Notes: generated by a model not told the origin, from the sequence alone. DNA of 64,000 nucleotides from Sipunculus nudus (GCA_026874595.1 CM049322.1:32380340-32444339), one strand, 5' to 3'; positions 35,476-46,800 are shown, counted from the first letter of the stretch. Program-made: numbers and translations.

Positions 35476-36880
35476 TTTTTTAGCTCAGCTGACTAAAAAT
35501 TATTCGTCTGTCCGTCCGTCCGTCCGTCCGTCCGTCTGTCCGATAACCATGCAGAAATCGTAACCGCTAGTCCTGGAATCTTTTAACTTTACATCAAAAG
35601 GGGTCCATGAAAAATTGCCTTGGAAACCTGAAATTAGGTCTCTGTTATCCATATTCTTTGAGTTATGGGGCTCCGAAGTACCCCCAGAATAATGGAAAAT
35701 TTGATACTACAGCTCAAGTATCTGAACAACTAATGCATAGATCACCATGATTCTTTGCATGAATATTGATCATGGAGTGTTCGATCAGTTTTTTTTCTGA
35801 TTGGTGGCGCCATCTGTATTTTTTACGATTTTTTTCTCTGTTTATGAGACCTTAAAAGATGCCTCCATCTGTTAATAGGGTAAAAATTGTAACGGCTGGA
35901 CCTAGAATCTTCTAACTTGAAATCATGGGAGGCCCATAAAAAGTGTCCTAGGAAACCGAAAATAAGGTATCTTTTACCCAAAACCTCTGAGCTATGGGGC
36001 TTCGAAGTAACACCCCCCTCCACCCCAAAATAATGAAACATTTGATACAAAAGCTCAAGTATCTGAACAACAAATGATCTGATCACCAAGAATCCTTGCA
36101 TGGATATTGGACATGGAATGTTTCATCAGTTTCTGCAGACTTGTGGCGCCACCTGTATTTTTTTCAATTTTTAACGATTTATTTCTTTGTTTTTGAGACT
36201 TAAAAGGTGTGGTCATCTGTTAACAGGGCACAAATCGTAATCACTGAACCTAGTTTCTTTCAACGTAACATCGTGGAAGGTCCATGATAGGTCTCCAAAA
36301 AACGAGAAATTAGGTCTCTGTTACCCATATCATTCGATCTATGGTGCTCCTTAGTACCCCCAGAATATTGCACAATTTGATACAAAAGCTCATATATCTG
36401 AACAACTAATGCATTGATCACCATTATTCTTTGCACGCATATTGATCGTGGGTTGATTCATCATTTTCTGCAGACTTGTGGCGCCACCTAGATTTTTAAA
36501 ATTTGTTAATAATTTTTTCTTTACTTTGGAAACCTGTAAAGATGCAATCGTCTGCAACAGGGACAAATCATAACCACTGTACCTAGATTTGTCTAACTTG
36601 ACATCCAGGGAGTTGCATGAAAAGTCCTGGAATCCTGAAATTAGGTCTCTGTTACCCATATTCTCCAAGCTATGGGGCTTATCAGCAACCCCTAGAATAA
36701 TTGAAAATTTGATACCAAAGCAAGGCACAAATCAAAACCATTGGACTTGGAATCTTATAACTTGACACCCTGAGAGTTCCTCAAAAGTTCTCCTTAGATA
36801 CCTGAATAAGGTCACTGAGACCTATATTCTCTACGTTACAGTCCATGTTTTAGCACCCCAGAAAAAATGCAAGGAATGGC
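35476..36880 (+). mobile_element. Pearl-like repeat array with GTCC microsatellite
   Basis: The block opens with TTTTTTAGCTCAGCTGACT, then (GTCC)n at 35506-35542, then units starting near 35557, 35886, 36233, 36564 and 36731 (spacings ~329, 347, 331 and 167). Each unit has 'atcgtaaccactggacctag', 'gaaacctgaaattaggtctc' and 'gagctatggggct' phrases, and the long units also 'tggcgccacctg'. A tetranucleotide microsatellite followed by ~160 bp tandem units is the reported layout of bivalve pearl elements; family assignment is an inference. Confidence 0.7.
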
Positions 36881-36899
36881 GAGCGTGTTATCAGGATTG

Positions 36900-37419
36900 C
36901 GACTTGAATTTTGAGCGTACTTTCAGGATTGGTTAAGCAGTGTAAGGGCTCATTACCTTTAAGGAATTTATTTATTGTTTATATGGTGATTTTTTTATAT
37001 TGATAATTAACATAACTTTTTGGGCTGTTAAATGTTTATTAATATTTGTTTCAGTGCTGAGACTTGACACGTACACACATCACATAGAGTTAATGCAGGC
37101 TAATACTTTGATATGGTAACCCATTGTAATATGCTTGATAATTACTCAGAGTAGAGATTTGACCGTTAGAGCTACAGTGTTTAAATTAATAACAATGGTT
37201 TGTGGTTCTGATTGGTGTACTCAGACGATAATGTCACACACTTGGTGTCCGTCCGTCCGTGCGTACGTCTTTTATGTTCGGTGCAACCCACTTGTGATCA
37301 TAAGGATACCAACCGTTTGCTTTGTCAGTGCTTAATGTTTCCGTTTGCGGATAATATGTGTATGTTACGTGTTTTATTTGTAAAGTCTGTCAGTAACTAT
37401 TGAGTTAAATTTCGAGTGT
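36900..37419. other. No recognised gene
   Basis: Lies between the repeat array and the gag remnant. It has a short (GTCC)n-like tract near 37249-37261. It might be leader or LTR sequence of the Gypsy element, but I see no diagnostic ends. Confidence 0.4.
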
Positions 37420-38325
37420 CGACAAGCGTTAGGGCATTACGGCAAAGCACTGGAAGAGTTTGTTTTGAGGCTGAAGAAGTCAATCAGTGATAAGACGCCC
37501 AGCGACGAAAGGATTACACGGAGAGAGAAAGAACGCGAACGCTAAGTAGCGGAGCGTGAAAGTTAAGCATGCAGCAAAGCGTGAGCGTGAAACAAGAGCT
37601 AACGGGACAGACGTGCTGAAATCGTAGTGGCCCTAACTAAAGAGACTAGTAGCAGGGGCGACAGGAGTAATGGTAAACAGATGAGTAGTAAGGAATTGGT
37701 ATCGAAACCCAAACTCCATCTGACGAACAGCACGATAGGCTAGACGCGTTTCTGGGGCGATTTGAACGTTTAGCGTTGTGTCAAAACTACGACCAGGATA
37801 ATGGCTTTTTACTGAAGTCCATTGTTGCGTGGAAAATCTCTTGAAACCTACGCACAGTTAACTATTTGCAATGCCATGACCTGCGATAAGCTAAAGTTGG
37901 CGCTTTTAAAGCGTTACTAGATGAATGAGGAAGGATATCGTAACAAATTTAACACTTGCAGGCTAGAGAATGGCGAAACTTCCTAGTCGTTTCGCGGTTC
38001 GACTTAGCGGAAACTTTGGAATGCGATGGCAGGCGTAGGCGATGTGTTGATAAAAGAGAGACAATTTCATGATATAGAGACCATGGCGGAGACGGCCAAG
38101 AGTTATACGATTGCCAACTGACTACACAGTTTTACGGTGATCTTCATGAAAAGTGTTTCCCGCGTAGTACAGCAGATATCCCAGCAAAGAGAGAAAAGTG
38201 TAAATCGCATATCAAATGACCAGTCGTTTAAGCCATCGGGAGGCATACGTTGCTTCATATTTAACACGTTAGGCATAAGGCCCGTGCATGTAAACAGACC
38301 AGTACCAGACCAGTATTATCCTTGA
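37420..38325 (+). pseudogene. Ty3/Gypsy gag remnant
   Basis: Broken plus-strand frames carry parts of a gag protein: RLDAFLGRFERLALCQNYD near 37737-37795, then in shifting frames segments rich in the LETYAQL, NEEGYRNKFN and DIETMAETAKSYTIAN type, then REKSVNRISNDQS near 38190 and GGIRCFIFNTLG near 38240. The last resembles a CCHC zinc knuckle with the second Cys changed to Phe and the His lost. It shares a nucleotide stretch with the gag piece at 30603-30842. Many stops show it is dead. Confidence 0.7.
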
Positions 38326-38337
38326 ACTTGCAGCATT

Positions 38338-39310
38338 TAGATTATTGCAATAATCTTTTAAAAAGTAACCTTGGCCTCTTACCAGTTAACCTCAAAATCT
38401 ACAGACTTCCTCACTTTAGGCAAGTAAGCCATGTGTGAAAAATGGAAATTTTGGAATGAAAAGTTTGATTTACAGTGCATCCACAATATTTTTAAAGATA
38501 TGGCTCCTGTGACCTTTAACTTTGATCTCTGGACCCTGAAAAACAAAATGAATTTACTTAAGTGGTTGGTCATTATTAAATCAAATTTGAAGCCAATCTG
38601 TCCATCCAAAGCAGAATTATAAACCATAAACTAATTTGTGAATGGATGGGCCCTGTGACCTTGACTTTTGACCCTATGACCTCAAAATTAAAAATAATCT
38701 TCCCCTATTGACAGGTTAGCAATATCTTGAGGATCGAAGGTTTGCAATTAAAAGTTTGACTTCAACTGCATATGCATTCTTTTTAAAGAAACGAGTCCTG
38801 TAACCTTGACCTTTGACCGTTGGACCCCAAAATCGACACGGTTCTTATTAGTGGTGAGTCATATATAAGTTAAGTTTTTAAACCAGTATGTCAAACTAAA
38901 CTGGAGAAACATCTGGAGACTAATTTGGAAACAGTGGGCCCCTGTGACCTTGACCTTTGACCTTGTGACCCCAAATTCATTTATGCTCTCTCCATATTGC
39001 CAAGTCAGCTAAAAGCGCAAAATGGAAAGTTTGAGATGAAAAGCTTGGCTTAAAAAGCAGCCATAATCTTTTTTAAATAAGTGAGTCCAGTGACCTTGAC
39101 CTTTGACCTCGTAATCCCAAAATTATATAAGTTCTTGCTTTAGTGGAAGGCCATATGTAAGTCAAGTTTAAAATCAATGTGTCAATACAACCTGGAGTTA
39201 TCATCTGGAAACAAATCTGTGTGGATGGACGAATGGACAGACAGACTAACAGACAGACAAACAGTGTGATTACTAAATGGCGTCCACTGCTGATAAATAA
39301 ACACACCAGG
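38338..39310 (+). repeat. ~146 bp tandem array carrying nuclear-receptor half-site strings
   Basis: Five units have a TGACCTTGACCTTTGACC-like phrase near 38509, 38656, 38801, 38944 and 39091, spacing 143-148 bp. Between them 'cttttttaaa(g/t)aa' and 'aaagtttgacttaaa' phrases recur. The array ends in 'ggacagacagactaacagacag'. The reverse strand reads GGTCAAAGGTCAAGGTCA, which contains AGGTCA half-sites. Similar repeats are common in bivalve genomes; I take this as mobile-element sequence. Confidence 0.75.
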
Positions 39311-39499
39311 TTTTAGGACACTAGATGTAATTGCAGCTGAGAAACTGACATGATTATTGTCATTTTATAGTAAAAAAATAGAAAATTTTCGTTAAAATAA
39401 GAAACAATACAGGTTGCGCCACCACTTTTCAGGAACTGACAAAACTAGTCATAGTCAATATTCAAGGCAAGATTCATGACAATCCATACATTAATTATC

Positions 39500-39731
39500 A
39501 AGATATTGGAGGTTGTGTATAATATTGTTGATTATTCTTTGTGGTACTTTCAAGCCTCATAGCTCGGAGACGATTTTCAAGGAGATTTCTTTATTGACCT
39601 TCTTGGATGTTCACTCAGAAGTTTCTAGGACCAGCAGTTACCACTGGTGCCCTGCTAACGGAGTGCCGGACGGACGACGGACAAAGCGCCATTCCTATAC
39701 CTCAGCTGACTTACAGTCAGCTGATCTAAAA
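39500..39731 (+). mobile_element. Helentron/pearl-like 3' end with terminal hairpin
   Basis: The sequence has 'gccggacggacgacggac' and then a perfect hairpin at 39702-39724: 10 bp stem TCAGCTGACT, loop of 3, followed by TCTAAAAAAA. Its reverse complement matches the TTTTTTAGCTCAGCTGACT at 35475-35493, so the two form terminal inverted repeats enclosing 4.25 kb. Confidence 0.6.
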
Positions 39732-39754
39732 AAAACCCAGAATAATCATTTGCC

Positions 39755-40020
39755 ACTTGAAACCATATCTCAGGTAGGGACCATTTCACTATCTGGGTAG
39801 GGTGGCCAGCAAGCGAGTCAAAAGGCGAAAATACCAGTCACTACCCAAAGTTAGGACGAATAGACTGCACGTATAAACGAACTTATTTGATAACAGAACA
39901 ATAATGATCAAGAACAAAAACAACAATCCCTTTTAATCAGTAATCCTGTGATGCCCCTGGAATCACGTGATACAACCAGCAGAAGGGTCGGCTTGGTTAA
40001 GATCACGTCACTCCAGGTCA

Positions 40021-40102
<82 letters not shown>

Positions 40103-41620
40103 GTGTGTCTGTGCGCCAGATACAACCTGATTAACAATGTCTACTGATAACAGTAAAAAGAGGGTCAGCATGACCTAAGTCTACATAACTTAAATTACTG
40201 TTAAGTAAAGTAGGTTGATCATAGTGTGACTGTCGTCATCATTTTGGCGTCCTGATTTATAGACTAGAACAGATGCCTGGCTAGGGAAATGTAGCAGAGA
40301 GAGGGGGAGTCAGGACATGGACTATTAGATACAGCAGTTAACCTGCCTGGAAGAAGAAACTGGTATGAAGAGCAATGTTGGTATTCTTTAACATCTAAAC
40401 AGATACATCTCTCTTGCTGATACACTTGGACAAAAATGGTTCCTATACCGTAAGCATAAAATTAATACTTCCTGACATGGTTTCACCGGTGAGATAAACA
40501 AGAGATATATGCGAAAATCACTCTCAGTTGACTTCGGTAGAAGCGCATATTTTTTGCATCTCATTTCCTGTGATATTTGAAACAGCCTTAAGGACCTTCC
40601 TCCGCTATAGTCCAGGGACAAAGTCTAATGCGATCATTCTGGCGATACATTTAGGAATCAGTATAATATATTTAATCAGCTGATCTGCACATTCAACCGT
40701 ATCATACCAATATAACCAGTAAATTGACCTGAACGTTCAACTCTCTCCATCCAAGAATATTGTACAAAGAACATTCCCATTCCAAAGGAGTAATAAAAAA
40801 GAAATTATATCACCAGTGTAATGTGTTACAAGGCTGACTGATATATCAATCATTACAGCAGAACTAAGGGTACAACCAACTGGTTAAAGCTTCTATATGT
40901 GCAGTAAACGTGCGTTGCAGTGTTAATGGTAAGACTGTGCCCTGCAGTCGTGTTTTGCGCACAAATGAGTATGAGCGTTTCAGAGGTTCCTCAGTGATAT
41001 GACCCAGCATATAATCAGGTACTACTGTTCCATGACCTCGTCCGAACAAGAAAGAAATATTCTGCACATGAACATACTTAGTTAAGGTAGCAAGACAAAA
41101 TGGAAGCATTTACCACAACTACAATAATGGACAAAAAATTTGTCAATATGGTATTACAGTATTGTTTTAGCTCCCCTATATTTCTTAAAATGTATATTTT
41201 ATAATCCCAAACAAAAGCATATACAAAACACATTGAAAGAGAATGAACCAGTATAAAAGGAATTTGCGTCCACTTAAATACTTTCAATCAGGACAGTACA
41301 GGTAAAGCTGAGACCTGGCTTGGGCCGGTTACGCATTATCATATACTTTCCCGACCAGCTCTCTCACCAACGACAAAAGAGGAGTTTATTTTGCTTCGAG
41401 TGAATCTGTCTCCAGATTATTGAAAGGAGAAATAAAAGCGAAGTCTGCCGAAAGTACAAAAGATGCAATACCAATTTCAGCACAAAAACGCCGCGCACCA
41501 GGTCCAGGAAGCGAAGTAGGACGAGCTAACAACGCAACATCAACCACGCCCACTCCTAGCCGAGAACCTGTACACAGCCTCTACTTGCATACAGACAGTT
41601 TGGCTTTGTCTATAGCTGTT
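39755..41620. repeat. Segmental duplication D3, copy 1
   Basis: Matches 47258-49470: the opening 'gggaccatttcactat' and 'gggtagggtggccagc', then 'cagcagaagggtcggcttgg', then the later parts near 40810-41280 and 41430-41580. The partner lacks about 40105-40385 and carries an LTR-like insertion. A more diverged version is near 8660-9590. Directly followed by D1 copy 2. Confidence 0.85.
40024..40100. repeat. (AT)n microsatellite
   Basis: AT dinucleotides with one AAT interruption near 40057. Confidence 0.98.
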
Positions 41621-41632
41621 TATTTTGAACGA
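41306..41632 (+). CDS. Unrecognised open frame in D3
   Basis: An open frame of about 108 codons, closed upstream by TGA and ending with TAA at 41630-41632. It includes FASSESVSRLLKGEIKAKSA, then QKRRAPGPGSEVG, a basic patch, and a Ser/Thr/Pro-rich stretch. I do not recognise it. The D3 partner at 48570-48770 keeps pieces (AKFAEST, KDAIEI) but is broken. No start codon or splice signals are decisive, so it may be an exon of a lost gene or chance. Confidence 0.25.
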
Positions 41633-42252
41633 TAACGAGTAGTTCTTTGCTTTCACCATAAGCAATCTCTATTTTGAAACGATAATATAACACATATCTA
41701 TCATTAAACGTAATACCTACATATATAAAAGAGGTTTCTACTGTGATCATTAAATTGCAATAATCCTTGCTATATAAAGGTCAATAACATAAAAGAACCA
41801 TAGAATATCATCCTTTTCGGATAAGTAACACTATCATCACTGTAATTAATTAATAATGTAGCACTGCTTTATGTTTTGCATATCTAAGCTTTTTGTACAA
41901 CTATCAATATATGAGAAAGCTGAAGATACCTATGGCCATGTTGAATATCCAGCACTGAACAACCGATCCTTGTATATGTGCTCCTTTGTCTAAGATGACT
42001 AATCGTTAAGAAGATTATAACCATGCACGATATAAATAAGCCAAAATGTTGATAAGCAAAATGATGATACAAAAACAAAGATATAAACATCAGCTTAGTG
42101 TTCTACACACCAAATGTCGCCCAAATATATACATCGTTATCACAGACATAGATAAGGGCCCCGCGACTTGACACCGATGACGGCCTGAATACATCCAAAA
42201 TGAGATTTTTATCACCGTGTTGTTAGGCAATATAATTTACTTCCTGTATTTA

Positions 42253-42253
<1 letters not shown>

Positions 42254-42289
<36 letters not shown>

Positions 42290-42327
42290 CGAGAGAGAGA
42301 GCAACGGGACAATTCCCCCCCCCCCCC
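42254..42327. repeat. (TA)n(GA)n microsatellite and C13 run
   Basis: Counterpart of 616-680, with one GC interruption in the GA tract. Confidence 0.97.
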
Positions 42328-42868
42328 GGGACATTTACTCCGCGGACAATTATTCCCAGACACCTACCCCCTGACAACTGCCCCCGCGACATTGAAACCC
42401 CGGTCAATTACCCGGCGTACATAATTACCGCAATGTAGCATATTGTCCATGAAGTGTAACAATGAATCGAAATATCTTTCCCCCAAAGAATAAAATTTCA
42501 CGTGTTCTTCGGAGCGTCAACACAGTTTTTCTCTGCTATTATATTTCCGATGAGAAGGTATGTTTCCCTGGATTGGTTGGTTGGTTGGTTAATTGTTCGT
42601 TTATTTGTTTGGTTTGGTTGACATGTTGGTTGGTGGGTAAATTTTGGAGGTTATCAGGATAACCATGATATAATTATAAATAACGATCTTTTGTTCCATC
42701 ATCACGCAGGCCAGTCCCCGCAAGACTGCTTCACTGACAGCTATTAAGGCCTGCATTTGTAAAGCAACTGACCAGCTGGACGTATGTTACTGAAGCGTAG
42801 CATTATGCAGAAACACAGCAAAGCTTGATTTATTGGTCCTACTGAGGGTTTCAGGTTGTCTTTAGACT

Positions 42869-42891
42869 ACACACACACACACATCTCTTTT

Positions 42892-42934
<43 letters not shown>
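42869..42934. repeat. (CA)n and (AT)n microsatellites
   Basis: Counterpart of 963-1046; the CA tract is shorter here. Confidence 0.97.
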
Positions 42935-42937
<3 letters not shown>

Positions 42938-43499
42938 ATCACCGTTGACTCTATGACTGGACCGTGATGAATATCTTTACTGAAAACGCCAAAACGGAGT
43001 GGGCCGGGGATTGACGGCGACTCCGGGAGGTTATTATACACATAATGCAACTATGTATTATGCAGAACACCCGTGATTGCAACATGCTTCGAATTCCTTA
43101 TCTGATATTTGCATCTGAGCTCACAGGTTGCTCTTCCGTAGTCGACAACTCTTTCCCATCCACCTACCGTTTCTATGGCACCCATTATCAAAGACAGCTG
43201 TATTAGCTCATACCCTTAGTAAAGGCCTGACCATCTGAGCTAACAAGGAAAATCTAGGAAATTAATTTATGTGCTACTATTGTAGTTTAAGTGATTTAAA
43301 TTGGTAACAGTAACGGCAAACATACCAAATTGATAAAACTAGAATATGGGCAGTCGACAGCCAACTGCATGTACTCACTGAATAACAGGGACATTGATAA
43401 AGTGAAGTATGAGATTTTTCCTGACGTGACCGACCTCCAAACTTGGAGCGTCTCAGTTTCCAATTTATATTTGGACGAACGAAAGTAAAGAACATTTCT

Positions 43500-44340
43500 C
43501 TTGGAGGTACTACCTGTCTCCCGTACGAGAAAATTCTCTAAGATGGACGAAAATACAAATTTTAGGCTGATACATCAAAGCACTCTTGAGATAAAAGCAT
43601 GGATGTATTATTCATATATGTTGTTACTAAGGCGTCACCAGTTGTGTGTACCAGATTATCTTTAAACATTTGATAGACATGTATATTTTAAGACCGATAC
43701 GGACAAGATTAGGAGATCAATGTATTTTATAAAACCATGACAATAGATGACGAAAGCAGGCTGCCCTACAACAAATTATCATAGATGGATGGACATTTCA
43801 CGTTGATACATTTATCCAATATTTAAACATATTTAATCTTTTATTATTTTTTGGATGGACGCTTTATGAAAATGATTGAATTTGACGAGACAAGGATTGT
43901 GTTCGAGAATATGGTATTCCAGATCAATAAAATATGAGGCGGATATATCAAAGCAGTCCTGAGATAAATAAAATAATGTATTTTACTTATATGTGAATGT
44001 AGGTGGCGCTACCTGTTATATGTACGAGACACCTACCAAAGCTGGTTGGACATGCCAAGTTTCAGCGAATACATGGAACCTCTGAGGGATATTGTACCAA
44101 AGCAAATACACGGATGGACGCCTAGAAGTTGGCGCCACAGGTTTCGAGTATAAGATAAAAGTATCCAAGATCTATGCACATGCACATTTTTGCCCAACAC
44201 TTCGAACCACTCCTGAGATTTTTATCACAATAAAAGACACACAGATGGACAACACGTGACGCGGAAAGGTAGTGCCACACCGTTCAATGTTAGGCACCAG
44301 TTCACATGTGACCTTATAAGAATGCCGGGTTTCGGATAGA
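43500..44340 (+). repeat. ~165 bp tandem repeat module, D1 copy 2
   Basis: Same units as 1500-2380, with small indels between the two copies. Confidence 0.65.
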
Positions 44341-45411
44341 TCTGCCCTTGTTTCTCCGAACAGTAGTTCTCCGAACACAAAGGCGTGGGTAACATACCCT
44401 GCTTGACAGCATGGTATCCACGAAACTTCGTTTTTTTTCGGCGGATACAATGAACATGAGTCCAACTTCTAACTTTGAAACAGTTGTTTTCACAGCGTAT
44501 TAAGCCACATCTGTTGCAGCTTAAACATGTTATGGTGAATAAACGTGAAAAAAATATCTTACATCTAATTGTGAAGAACCAGTCAACCAGCCTAACTATA
44601 AACTAATGGTTTCAGTGCTAACATTGAAAATCTGGAATTCCCAGATTCATATAAATGCCACAATATCTTAAGCTTCGTTTATTTACAGGATTCAATATAT
44701 TAATGTATTTTGTACTTATCTCTTATAATTTAGAATGAAAAAATTGTTTTCCTTAATTTTTGCATAGTATCTAAAATGTACTGAATTAATAAAAATAGAT
44801 TTTTAATGTTCGTTTCTTTTTAAAAATATAAATCCAGGTGGTAGCACCTGGCTAGTAATTCAACGGAAAATGCACCAAGACCTGTTAACAAGAGAACATG
44901 GATAAAAAACAAACGAAATACAAACATTATGTTTAATGAAGACTAGTGACAGAAATTAAGTGAATACCCGAAACTTATCCATTATTAATAAATAATAAAT
45001 CACCAGATACAGAAACCCTGGCATACATGATACGACACGTCATTCAATGTCATGGATAATACACGTATTATTTATTATACACTATATTTAATAGAGGGGC
45101 CCATATCAGCCCAGCCTTCCTTATTTTATTAATAATTAATATTTTAAAAGATTCTAATCTGAACTTTATCTTATGGCAAAATTACATTTTTATGTGCAAA
45201 ATGAAGAGAGAAGGATTAGGCCGTGGTATCTTCTGCCTGTTTGATAAAGTCTGCCTCCAACCCTCAAGCAGTGGCGTTAATTTCTCTTCAAGGTTTATGG
45301 AATGATTCAGGGGTAGTTATATTCTCACGAGGCTAGCGGTGACCGTTTACTTCCAGAGCATCCCACAGAACAAGCTGCCCCTCCAGATACCAGCCAACCA
45401 AAACGAGCTTT

Positions 45412-45666
45412 GTGCACCGCATATGCGCACTGTGTTATATGGGTCTGGCTTATGTAACTAGTTTACAGCTCAGCAGAGTCTTAATTGGTAATATTATTGG
45501 GGAAAACATATTGCTAAAACTAACACATGGGCAGTCGATAAGCGACTTCGTGAACTCACTGAATCTCAGTGACATTGATAAAGTGAAGTGTGAGATGTTT
45601 CTTCACGTCACAGACCTCAAGACTTGCAGCTCCGATGCTACTTTATCCCTAGACGGACGAAACTAA
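45412..45666 (+). pseudogene. Open coding fragment of unknown protein
   Basis: An 84-codon frame reads RVLIGNIIGENILLKLTHG, then SISDFVNSLNLSDIDKVKCE and MFLHVTDLKTC, ending SLDGRN and TAA. The same DNA is present but broken by stops and shifts at about 1310-1510 and 43290-43500, so this copy keeps more of the ancestral frame. Immediately downstream is the LINE. I do not know the protein; the Leu/Asp pattern is compatible with a small helical domain. It may be part of the same mobile module. Confidence 0.4.
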
Positions 45667-45675
45667 AGAATATTA

Positions 45676-46392
45676 TTGTTGGAGGTGCCACCTATCTTAT
45701 TTGTATCTAAGGCGAATCTATACCCTCTGAAGGACTTCAGTGTGCCAGTCGGGGACGAGATTTGTCAGTCCAAAACGGTTGTAGGCAATCCCGGTGTAAA
45801 GCTGTCAAATGTGATGTCCCTGAGCAATCACATCGACTTAGTCTGTCGGATATCATTCATGCATCTCAGAACGATTGGCAAAATTAGACAATATCTTTCT
45901 ACTGAGGCTACAAATATACTTGTGCATGGTTTATTGCTTTCTCGCATCGAGTATGCTAATTCCCTTCTTTGCAACGCTCTGGACTACTTGCTTGTAAAAT
46001 TCCAACGGGTACAGAATTCTGCGGCGCGAATCAAAACACAGAACTTTGACCACATAACTCCCGTGTTGATTTCGCTTCACTGTCTAACCATCAGGCAGCG
46101 TATTGATTTCCAAGTACTTTTACTTGTTTTCAAAGCATTGAAAAACGTGGCACTAGGATACGTTTGTCACCTATTACAGCTCAGAACTGCACCCAGGACA
46201 CTACGGTCTTCAACCTTACAGTATTTAGTCACACCAGAATGTAGGACTGTGACTAATGGTGATAAGTGTTTTAGTTGTTACGCCTCGAAACTCTGGCACC
46301 GTTTATCTGACAGCATCAGGAATGCTGGCGCCATTCCTATTTTTAAGAAACAACTCAAATCGTTTCTTTTTAAACAGGCTTTTAATCTGTAA
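45676..46392 (+). pseudogene. C-terminal part of LINE reverse transcriptase (ORF2)
   Basis: An open frame of up to 238 codons; the LINE-derived part begins near residue 9. It has the conserved tail of L2/CR1-type RT proteins: a VPVGDEICQSKTVVGNPGVK strand, MSLSNHIDLVCR, LRTIGKIRQYLS, a LLLSRIEYANSLLCNAL helix, FQRVQNSAARI, HITPVLISLHCLTIRQRIDF, APRTLRSS, and a final LKSFLFKQAF, then TAA. The RT catalytic core and endonuclease are missing, so the copy is not autonomous. Confidence 0.9.
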
Positions 46393-46524
46393 TGTAGCGC
46401 AATTTTTAGGCTCCGTTCTTTTTTTCATCCCTGTATTCTGTCAACTTTTAAATGATTTCAAAAGCGGTCTAGAGCTAATTATTTTAAATTAGGGCGCTAT
46501 ACGAATGTTGCATAATAATAATAA
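45699..46524 (+). mobile_element. 5'-truncated LINE-2/CR1-like retrotransposon
   Basis: A non-LTR element inserted on the plus strand. It contains only the end of the ORF2 protein, a short 3' UTR and a 3' tail of ATA repeats (about 46512-46524). The target is the repeat module: left flank 'ggaggtgccacctatct', right flank 'agctatctaagatgg'. The uninterrupted sequence is at about 1526-1565 and 43503-43545, so the insertion came after the module spread. Confidence 0.85.
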
Positions 46525-46800
46525 GAGAAAGCTATCTAAGATGGATGGGAATGCAAACATTTATGGCGATACATTGAACCACTCCTGAGTTGTGTATCAT
46601 TTAACCAGAAAAAAAAAGGCTAAGAGATTGCCGCCACACGAAAAATATTTTAGGTGGCGCTTATTTTCTTTTACAAAAGATAAAACATTCCAAGGTCTAG
46701 GGACATTTAAACATTCAGACTGATGATGAATAGAGAACCAAAAGTAGCAAAAAAAAACCACTTAAATATAGCTGCCGAGCGACGGATATTTATTTTCCAG
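46525..46800 (+). repeat. Continuation of ~165 bp module after the LINE
   Basis: 'ctatctaagatggatggg' and 'cgatacattgaaccactcctgag' continue the module interrupted by the LINE. Confidence 0.6.

Larger units (their letters stand above)
41645..45330. repeat. Segmental duplication D1, copy 2
   Basis: The partner of 1-3966. It carries two insertions relative to copy 1 (about 42587-42858 and 42969-43061) and lacks the 3116-3790 segment. It contains another copy of the ~165 bp module (43500-44340). No intact gene. Confidence 0.9.

Noticed and set aside
36390-36728. 112-codon frame in the repeat array, with similar ones at 35823-36101, 50993-51280 and 51379-51663
   Set aside because: These are antisense readings of a tandem noncoding repeat; peptides resemble each other because the units do.
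44172-44465. 97-codon minus-strand frame, with a similar peptide (DLSETRH, TCELVPN) at 33753-33849
   Set aside because: The resemblance follows from the shared nucleotide repeat; the frame is not kept in copy 1 (2247-2480).
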